Origin: Sphingopyxis jiangsuensis | Lineage (GTDB): Bacteria > Pseudomonadota > Alphaproteobacteria > Sphingomonadales > Sphingomonadaceae | DNA: 47,500 nucleotides | Assembly (NCBI RefSeq): GCF_016734905.1 | Contig: NZ_JAERPO010000003.1 | Location: forward strand, 1-47,500 | Direction: 5' to 3' | Shown: piece by piece, positions 42,154 through 47,500 of the stretch | Position numbering within the stretch: the stretch's first letter is position 1 | Layout: each line of letters starts with the position of its first letter | The notes under the pieces: generated by a model | What the model was told of the DNA's origin: nothing | Databases searched by the model: none | What the model saw: only the letters and a program-made list of their open reading frames with translations | Made by a program: the position numbers and the translations under genes

Positions 42154-43572
42154 ATGCGTGCGCCGATATTGGCCGCTGTTGCGGCGGGTCTGATTGCAAG
42201 TCCGGCAGCGGCGCAAACCGCGCCGCAGGGCAATGCGCAGGGCGAACTCGCCGTCACTATCTATAATGGCGGGCAATCGCTGGTGCAGGATGTCCGGCAG
42301 ATCCGGTTCCCCGCCGGACGATCGCGGCAGGAATTTCCGGACGTATCGGCGCAGATCAGGCCGCAGACCGTGTCTTTTGGCGCCGCCGATACGGCGATTG
42401 TCGAGCAGAATTTCGACTATGACCTGCTGTCCCCCAATGCCTTGATGCAAAAGGCGGTGGGAGAGACGGTCACGCTGCTTCGAATCAATCCCGCCACCGG
42501 TGCCGAAACGCGCGAGCGCGCGAAGGTGCTCGCCGTCAATGGCGGCGTGGTGCTCCAGATCGGCACGCGGATCGAGATATTGCGCGACGACGGCTTGCCC
42601 GTGCGCGTGATTTTCGATTCGATCCCGCCGAATCTGCGCGCCAAGCCCACGCTTTCGATCACCGTCGACAGCAATAGCGCGTCGACGCGGCCGGCAACAT
42701 TGTCTTACCTGACCGGCGGGCTGGGCTGGGCGGCCGACTATGTTTCGCTCTATGACGAAAAGGCGGGAACGGTCGACGTCCAGGGCTGGGTCACGCTGAC
42801 CAATACGACCGGAACGACCTTCGAAAATGCGAAAACGCTGCTCGTTGCGGGAACGCCGTCGGGGGGCGTTGCCAATAATGTTCGGTCGGGTCGCTATCGT
42901 CCCGTGCCGACCGCTCCGGGCACTCTGCGGAGCGCGGGCACGGAAACGGCCCCGCGCGAACAACTCGGCGACTATTATCTTTACCCGCTGCCCGAGCGCA
43001 CGACGATTGCCAATGCCCAGACGAAGCAGGTCAGCTTCCTCGACGTCGCGCGGGTTCCAGCCCGGAAAATCTACGAATTCACCGTGGACGGGTTCAACAA
43101 TATGACCGAGCCCGCAAGCGCGGCGAGCGTCATCAAGTTCAGCTCAAGCCGCGAGGGCGGTCTTGGCGACGCGCTGCCGGCGGGTACGGTGCGTTTTTAT
43201 CAGCGCGATCTGCGCGGCGATCCCCAATTCATCGGCGAGAGCAGGATTGGCCACACGCCGATGGGCAGCGAATTGGGACTAAAGACCGGCGATGCCTTCG
43301 ACGTGAAGGTCAAGGCGACGGTCGTGTCGCGCGAGCGCCGCACGCCGACCATCTGGCGCAGCGCGATGTCCTATCTGGTCACCAACGCCCGGTCGCAGCC
43401 GATCACGCTCGACCTCGTCCAGCGCGGACTCGACTGGTATTGGAGCGAAACGCGCATCCTGTCGGAGAGCCAGAAGAGCGAACGGCTCGACTCCGATGGC
43501 ACGCGCTGGCGCGTCACTGTGCCGGCCAACGGCGAGACGACGATCACCGCGACCTTCGAAACGCGCTATTGA
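42154..43572 (+). CDS. Secreted DUF4139 protein, copy 1
   Basis: 472 aa. A signal peptide (M-R-A-P-I-L-A-A-V-A-A-G-L-I-A-S-P-A-A-A-Q) is followed by a beta-rich body with an N-terminal V-T-I-Y-N-G-G-Q-S-L-V-Q-D-V-R segment. The DUF4139 domain includes T-L-S-Y-L-T-G-G-L-G-W-A-A-D-Y near residue 185 and a C-terminal L-D-W-Y-W-S-E-T-R. The wider family includes mucoidy-inhibitor-A-like proteins. Its function here is unknown; it probably resides in the periplasm or on the outer membrane. A strong GGGGAGGGA site precedes ATG 42154. A second homologue follows 11 bp downstream. Confidence 0.88.
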   Translation: MRAPILAAVAAGLIASPAAAQTAPQGNAQGELAVTIYNGGQSLVQDVRQIRFPAGRSRQEFPDVSAQIRPQTVSFGAADTAIVEQNFDYDLLSPNALMQKAVGETVTLLRINPATGAETRERAKVLAVNGGVVLQIGTRIEILRDDGLPVRVIFDSIPPNLRAKPTLSITVDSNSASTRPATLSYLTGGLGWAADYVSLYDEKAGTVDVQGWVTLTNTTGTTFENAKTLLVAGTPSGGVANNVRSGRYRPVPTAPGTLRSAGTETAPREQLGDYYLYPLPERTTIANAQTKQVSFLDVARVPARKIYEFTVDGFNNMTEPASAASVIKFSSSREGGLGDALPAGTVRFYQRDLRGDPQFIGESRIGHTPMGSELGLKTGDAFDVKVKATVVSRERRTPTIWRSAMSYLVTNARSQPITLDLVQRGLDWYWSETRILSESQKSERLDSDGTRWRVTVPANGETTITATFETRY

Positions 43573-43583
43573 TCCGGCGGGCG

Positions 43584-45146
43584 ATGCGTTGGGCCGCGCC
43601 TCTGTTGCTGCTCGTTGCCCCGGCGTCGGCAATGGCCGCACCGGTTGTCACATCGACTGCACCCGATTCCGTCGCGGTCAGCGTGTTTCGGGACCCCGAC
43701 CGCGACGAGGGTGGCGAAATCGACCGCGACTGGCTGAACGGCTTTGCCCTGATTTCGGAGACGCGCACGCTCGACCTTCCGGCCGGCGAATCGGTCGTGC
43801 GGTTCGAAGGGGTGGCCGAGGGGATGGTTGCCGTGTCGGCGATCGTCACCGGCCTGCCCGGCGGCGTCGTGCAGAAGAATCGCGACGCGGCGCTGTTGTC
43901 TCCCGCGAGCCTCCTCGACGGCACGCTCGGCAATCGCGTCCATCTGCGGCGGACGAAGCGCGCGACCGGCGACGTTACCGAAGAAGAAGCGATCATCCGC
44001 TCGGGGCCGGCAGGCGCGGTCGTGCTGCAGACGTCGGCGGGCTTCGAGGCGCTGCGTTGCACCGGGATTCCCGAATCGCTCGTCTATGACGGCGTACCGA
44101 AAGGGCTGACCGCCAAACCGACGCTCTCGGTGACGACGCGCAGCCCGGCGGCGCAGCGCGTGACCGCGACATTGACCTATTTGTCGACGGGGTTCGACTG
44201 GGCGAGCAATTATGTCGCGCGCGTGGCGCCGGGCGGCAAGACGCTCGACCTTTTTGCATGGTTGACCGTCGCGAACAGCAATGGCGAGAGTTTTGCCGAC
44301 GCCAGCCTGTCGGCATTGGCGGGTACGCTGAATGTCGAACGGGATTTCGACGAGCTCGTCGAATCGCCGCTGACCCCGCGGCTCAATCTGACCTGTTTTC
44401 CCACCGGCAGCGGGCGCTACGGCCAACCGCTCCTCTCCCCTCCGCCACCCGCGCCTGCCATGGTCGGCTACGCCGATGAAGGGGCCGAGAATATCGTCGT
44501 CACCGGCATGCGTCTTCGCGAGGCGAAGGCTTCGTCTCCGGTGGCGGTTGTCGCCGAGCAGGAAGATCTGGGTGATCTGAAACTCTACCGCGTGCCGATT
44601 CCCGTCTCCGTTGCGGCCAATGGGCAAAAGCAGGTGGCTTTGCTGACCAAGGACGATGTGCCGTTCGCGACTATCTATCGTCTGCGCGTTGATGTTGACG
44701 ATGAATTCGACGACGAGGCGGCCGAAATCCTGTTGCGGATGGAGAATAAGAAGAGCCAGAAACTCGGCATTCCGTTGCCGAGCGGACAGGTCGCGGTGTT
44801 CGAACAATCGCACGGGATGGAATTGCTGGCTGGCGAAGGCGCGATTCGCGACCATGCGATCGGCGAACGCGTCGACATTGTCATCGGGGAAAGCGGCCAG
44901 GTGCGCGTGGCGATCGAAAATTACGCTACGCCAGGCAAGGATCGGCACAGCTACCGGGCGACCGTGTCGAACGCGAATCCCTATGCCGTCACCTTTGAAC
45001 TCGGATTCGACTATCATGAGGATGGACAACTCGATTCGCGCCTCCGCAAGTTGCCGCGCAAGGATGGCCTGCCGACCTGGACAGTGCGTGTCCCGGCCAA
45101 TGCGACGCGCCGCTTCGACTATCGGGTCCGCGCGAGCGGGGGATAG
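43584..45146 (+). CDS. Secreted DUF4139 protein, copy 2
   Basis: 520 aa from the ATG at 43584, chosen for its signal peptide (M-R-W-A-A-P-L-L-L-L-V-A-P-A-S-A-M-A-A-P). It resembles copy 1 in the same places: A-T-L-T-Y-L-S-T-G-F-D-W-A-S-N-Y near residue 200 and the closing V-P-A-N-A-T-R-R-F-D-Y. The overall sequence has diverged strongly. It carries an insertion near 290-335 that includes a proline patch. The pair is likely an old tandem duplication and may form a heteromer. Its stop is only 9 bp from the convergent thioesterase gene. Confidence 0.85.
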   Translation: MRWAAPLLLLVAPASAMAAPVVTSTAPDSVAVSVFRDPDRDEGGEIDRDWLNGFALISETRTLDLPAGESVVRFEGVAEGMVAVSAIVTGLPGGVVQKNRDAALLSPASLLDGTLGNRVHLRRTKRATGDVTEEEAIIRSGPAGAVVLQTSAGFEALRCTGIPESLVYDGVPKGLTAKPTLSVTTRSPAAQRVTATLTYLSTGFDWASNYVARVAPGGKTLDLFAWLTVANSNGESFADASLSALAGTLNVERDFDELVESPLTPRLNLTCFPTGSGRYGQPLLSPPPPAPAMVGYADEGAENIVVTGMRLREAKASSPVAVVAEQEDLGDLKLYRVPIPVSVAANGQKQVALLTKDDVPFATIYRLRVDVDDEFDDEAAEILLRMENKKSQKLGIPLPSGQVAVFEQSHGMELLAGEGAIRDHAIGERVDIVIGESGQVRVAIENYATPGKDRHSYRATVSNANPYAVTFELGFDYHEDGQLDSRLRKLPRKDGLPTWTVRVPANATRRFDYRVRASGG

Positions 45147-45155
45147 ATTGCTCGA

Positions 45156-45551
45156 TCAGGCAGGCGGCAGCGCGCGCGGACGGTGATTCTCGTCGAGCGC
45201 GACGAAGGTGAACAGGCCTTCGGTCACCTTGACCTCGGTCTCGCCGCGGTCGCGCGTTGCGATCACCTCGATGCGAATGCCCATCGAAGTGCGTCCGCGC
45301 CGCTCCACATGGGCATAGACCGAAATGATATCGCGCAGCAGGATCGGCGCGATGAACTCCATTGCCTCGATTGCTACGGTGGCGGTCGCCCCCTGTGCCA
45401 CGCGCGCGGCGACGATGCCGCCCGCGATGTCCATCTGGCTGAGCACCCAGCCGCCGAAGATATGGCCATTGCTGTTGATGTCCGCAGGGGCCGGCACGAC
45501 GCGCAATATCGGATCGGGGCGCGAGGGGAGATTTTGCACATTATCGGTCAT
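45156..45551 (-). CDS. Acyl-CoA thioesterase, YciA-like hotdog fold
   Basis: 131 aa. The motif N-S-N-G-H-I-F-G-G-W-V-L-S-Q-M-D-I-A-G-G, with catalytic Asp41, is diagnostic of the YciA/BFIT branch of hotdog thioesterases, followed by V-A-I-E-A-M-E-F-I-A-P-I and G-R-T-S-M-G-I-R-I-E-V. It hydrolyses short to medium acyl-CoA esters in the cytosol, typically as a hexamer. The start overlaps the 3' end of the upstream membrane-protein gene by 11 bp, so the two are co-translated. Confidence 0.92.
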   Translation of the reverse strand: MTDNVQNLPSRPDPILRVVPAPADINSNGHIFGGWVLSQMDIAGGIVAARVAQGATATVAIEAMEFIAPILLRDIISVYAHVERRGRTSMGIRIEVIATRDRGETEVKVTEGLFTFVALDENHRPRALPPA

Positions 45552-45849
45552 GATTCATATCCGGGTCGTCTTCGAAGGGGTCTTCGATCGATTCGTCGTG
45601 ACCGCTGCCGCTCGACAAAAAGACGAGCCCCATCAGCGCGGCGCCGAGCAAGACCGACAGGCCGACCCCCGCCGCCGTCGCAATAATCATGTGGATCGTC
45701 AGCGCGTCGCCCATCGTCAGGCGAAGCCAGCCGAGCGCGCAAACGACGGCGAGAAAAGACACGAGCGCCATGCCGCGCATCAGGCGGCGATAGCGTGCCC
45801 AAGCGACCTTTGACGTATTGCTGTCGTCGAGGGGGGAGCGTTTGACCAT
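45541..45849 (-). CDS. Small two-helix membrane protein, function unknown
   Basis: 102 aa from the ATG at 45849 (M-V-K-R-S-P-L-D-D-S); upstream in-frame starts reach 45885. Two membrane segments are clear: M-A-L-V-S-F-L-A-V-V-C-A-L-G-W-L (about residues 27-43) and I-H-M-I-I-A-T-A-A-G-V-G-L-S-V-L-L-G-A-A-L-M-type sequence (about 53-78). The tail is acidic (E-S-I-E-D-P-F-E-D-D-P-D) and likely cytosolic. Its overlap with the YciA-like gene suggests a shared unit, but no function is known to me. Confidence 0.75.
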   Translation of the reverse strand: MVKRSPLDDSNTSKVAWARYRRLMRGMALVSFLAVVCALGWLRLTMGDALTIHMIIATAAGVGLSVLLGAALMGLVFLSSGSGHDESIEDPFEDDPDMNHDR

Positions 45850-45976
45850 GCGCGCTTCCATGAACCATGCTTCCGGGCACGCCAAGCACGAAAGCGGCAG
45901 CGTCGATTGTTTCGCACCGCGCGCGAATCATGATAGTCTTACGCGACAACAGGCAGAATTTGGGGAGCGGTAAGCG

Positions 45977-46402
45977 ATGACGATCGGAGCGATTCTTCAC
46001 GGGCGGACCGGCGCAATCATTTCGGCGCGCAAGGACGACACGGTGCGTGCGGTGGTCGATCTGCTCGCGCAGCATCGCATCGGTGCCGTTCCCGTTCTCG
46101 AAGGTGATTCGATCGTCGGCATTTTTTCGGAGCGCGACCTGGTCCGCCTGATGTCTTCCTATGGTCCGGGCGCGCTCGACCGCAGCCTCGACGATGTCAT
46201 GACCAAAACGCCGGTGACGTGCGATTCGTCGATGGCGGTGATGGCCGCGCTGTCGCAAATGACGCAGCGGCGGATTCGTCACCTGCCGGTGGTCGACGAC
46301 GGCAAGCTCGTCGGCTTCGTCTCGATCGGCGACCTTGTTAAATATCGGATCGACAAGATCGAGGCCGAAGCTGCGGCGATGCGCGACTATATCGCGTCCT
46401 GA
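45977..46402 (+). CDS. CBS-domain-pair protein
   Basis: 141 aa made of two CBS modules only (about residues 7-60 and 75-130): H-R-I-G-A-V-P-V-L-E-G-D-S-I-V-G-I-F-S-E-R-D and R-I-R-H-L-P-V-V-D-D-G-K-L-V-G-F-V-S-I-G-D. Such pairs usually bind adenosine nucleotides and act as energy or redox sensors on a partner. No fused enzyme is present and the partner is unknown. GGGGAGCG precedes ATG 45977. The 3' end overlaps the convergent exporter gene by 16 bp. Confidence 0.92.
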   Translation: MTIGAILHGRTGAIISARKDDTVRAVVDLLAQHRIGAVPVLEGDSIVGIFSERDLVRLMSSYGPGALDRSLDDVMTKTPVTCDSSMAVMAALSQMTQRRIRHLPVVDDGKLVGFVSIGDLVKYRIDKIEAEAAAMRDYIAS

Positions 46403-47500
46403 ACCGGCGGTCGGCGGCGAATCACGAGGCGCGACACTTCGGCAATCGCTTCGCGCTCGAGCAGCCAGAGCAACGCCGCGTAAAGCGCGACGCCCATCGC
46501 AACGAGCAGCGCGAGCCGAATCGGCGCCGCCCAGCCAAGTGCCCCGAGCGACTGTTCGGCCACCCCCACGCCTATCGCCATAACAAGGGCGGGGGCCAGT
46601 CCCGGCAGCATCGCGCGCCCGATATCGAGCAGCGACACGCCGATGAGCGGCGCCGAAAGCCGCGCGGTGACGATGAGCAGCAATGGCGCGGCGACAAGCC
46701 ACGCCCACGCGATTCCCTCCAGCCCCCAGTTCGCGCCGATCAGGAAGGCGGTCGGAAATATGAACGCACCGCCCAGCGACGCGAACATCGACAGCGACGG
46801 CTTGCCGAGCGCATTGTTCACCGGCGCGAAGAGGATCTGCACCGTCATCACGAGCAGCGCGAGCGACAGAAGCTGGATATAGGGTGCCATGCCCAGCCAT
46901 TTGGTGCCGAACAGCGTTTCGACCATCGGCGCGGCGACCACCGCGAGCCCGCAATAGAAGGGCGCGGCGACGAGTGTCAGCAGCCGCACCGTCTTGAGAA
47001 AGCTCCATTGGACTGCGGCGAGGTCGTGCTTGATTCGCGAATAGGCGGGAAAGGCGACCTCGTTGAGCGGGGGTACGAACTTCGCCATGAAAATCTGCGC
47101 GAGGAACAGCGCCTCGGCATAGAGGCCGAGCGCATGCGGTTCGAATCGGCTGCCCGCGATGAAAATGTCGGACTGGCTTTGCACCAGCCAGAAGAACTGG
47201 CTGAACAAAACCGCCGAACCGAATCCGACAATCTGCCCGCAACCGCGAAAATCGAAACTCGGCCAGACGAGCATGCGTGCGGCGATGGTGAGGCCTAGTG
47301 CGCGTGTCCAGAAGAGCGCGATCGGCGCGTAGACAAGCGTCCACACGCCATAGCCTGCAAGCGCACAGCCGAGCGCAGTGCCCGCGCCCGCAAACGCAGC
47401 GACCAGGTTGACGATCGCCTGCCGCCGGAAATCGAGCGCGCGGCTCATCATCACCTCGGGGAGCGCAATGAAGGGGGTTGCAAGGAAGATGAGAGCCTGC
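46387..47500 (-). CDS. Polysaccharide exporter/flippase (MATE-MVF fold), 5' end outside window
   Basis: The frame stays open to the window edge (upstream of 47454 it reads L-P-E-V-M-M-S-R-A-L-D-F-R), so the GTG at 47454 is not the true start and the N-terminal membrane segments are missing. About ten hydrophobic helices are visible. V-M-M-S-R-A-L-D-F-R-R-Q-A-I-V-N-L is typical of WzxC-like lipopolysaccharide/exopolysaccharide flippases, with F-W-L-V-Q-S-Q-S-D-I-F-I-A-G near the middle. It would move lipid-linked sugars across the inner membrane, probably for exopolysaccharide synthesis. Confidence 0.85.
   Translation of the reverse strand, partial: QALIFLATPFIALPEVMMSRALDFRRQAIVNLVAAFAGAGTALGCALAGYGVWTLVYAPIALFWTRALGLTIAARMLVWPSFDFRGCGQIVGFGSAVLFSQFFWLVQSQSDIFIAGSRFEPHALGLYAEALFLAQIFMAKFVPPLNEVAFPAYSRIKHDLAAVQWSFLKTVRLLTLVAAPFYCGLAVVAAPMVETLFGTKWLGMAPYIQLLSLALLVMTVQILFAPVNNALGKPSLSMFASLGGAFIFPTAFLIGANWGLEGIAWAWLVAAPLLLIVTARLSAPLIGVSLLDIGRAMLPGLAPALVMAIGVGVAEQSLGALGWAAPIRLALLVAMGVALYAALLWLLEREAIAEVSRLVIRRRPPVQDAI

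Noticed and set aside
1..47500. Prophage, integron, CRISPR or defence island
   Set aside because: Apart from the IS end at 1-121 there are no integrases, phage structural genes, regular short repeats or nuclease modules. The gene set is housekeeping in character.

Overview
The window is a GC-rich alphaproteobacterial chromosome segment, most likely from a sphingomonad (Sphingopyxis/Sphingomonas group). That placement is inference. It rests on gene order (hflK-hflC-degP; hisS-prfA-prmC-DUF4167), the very large NAD-type glutamate dehydrogenase, the DUF4139 pair, the PAS_5-type PAS protein and intergenic palindromic repeats of a kind common in these genomes. No prophage, CRISPR array, tRNA or rRNA was seen. 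Most of the window is housekeeping DNA.

Layout. 1-121: one end of an IS5-type element that runs out of the window. 247-7237: a TetR repressor and an RND tripartite efflux operon (membrane fusion protein, inner-membrane pump, outer-membrane lipoprotein), with promoters and three related operator-like palindromes. 7379-14477: a PAS protein, the 180-kDa-class NAD-glutamate dehydrogenase and an abutting ATP-grasp protein. 14462-22584 is one long minus-strand block: mrp, a CoA-binding protein, a lipoprotein, a molybdopterin dehydrogenase large subunit, hemH, a membrane-anchored DUF1963 protein, phaB and a small ribbon-helix-helix protein. 22675-26317: hflK, hflC and a DegP/HtrA protease, which together form a membrane-protein and envelope quality-control cluster.

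26428-35013 holds a VOC protein with a LexA-like site just upstream, a HerA-like DUF853 ATPase, a divergent globin-like protein, a thioesterase and queF (both minus strand), a proline-rich membrane protein, sseA, a cystathionine beta-lyase and an MscS-type channel. 35029-42076 holds ppa and an M61 peptidase (minus strand), then the translation cluster hisS-prfA-prmC and a DUF4167 protein. 42154-47500 holds two tandem secreted DUF4139 proteins, a YciA-like thioesterase with a small membrane protein, a CBS-pair protein and the truncated end of a polysaccharide exporter gene.

I found no clear case of a wholly new system. The best leads are the regulatory architecture of the tetR/RND locus (a probably leaderless repressor mRNA, shared operators, and a structured pump leader of about 300 nt), the globin-like protein beside the HerA-like ATPase, the LexA-like box before the VOC gene, the molybdopterin subunit with no iron-sulfur partner nearby, and the uncharacterised C-terminal region of the PAS protein.
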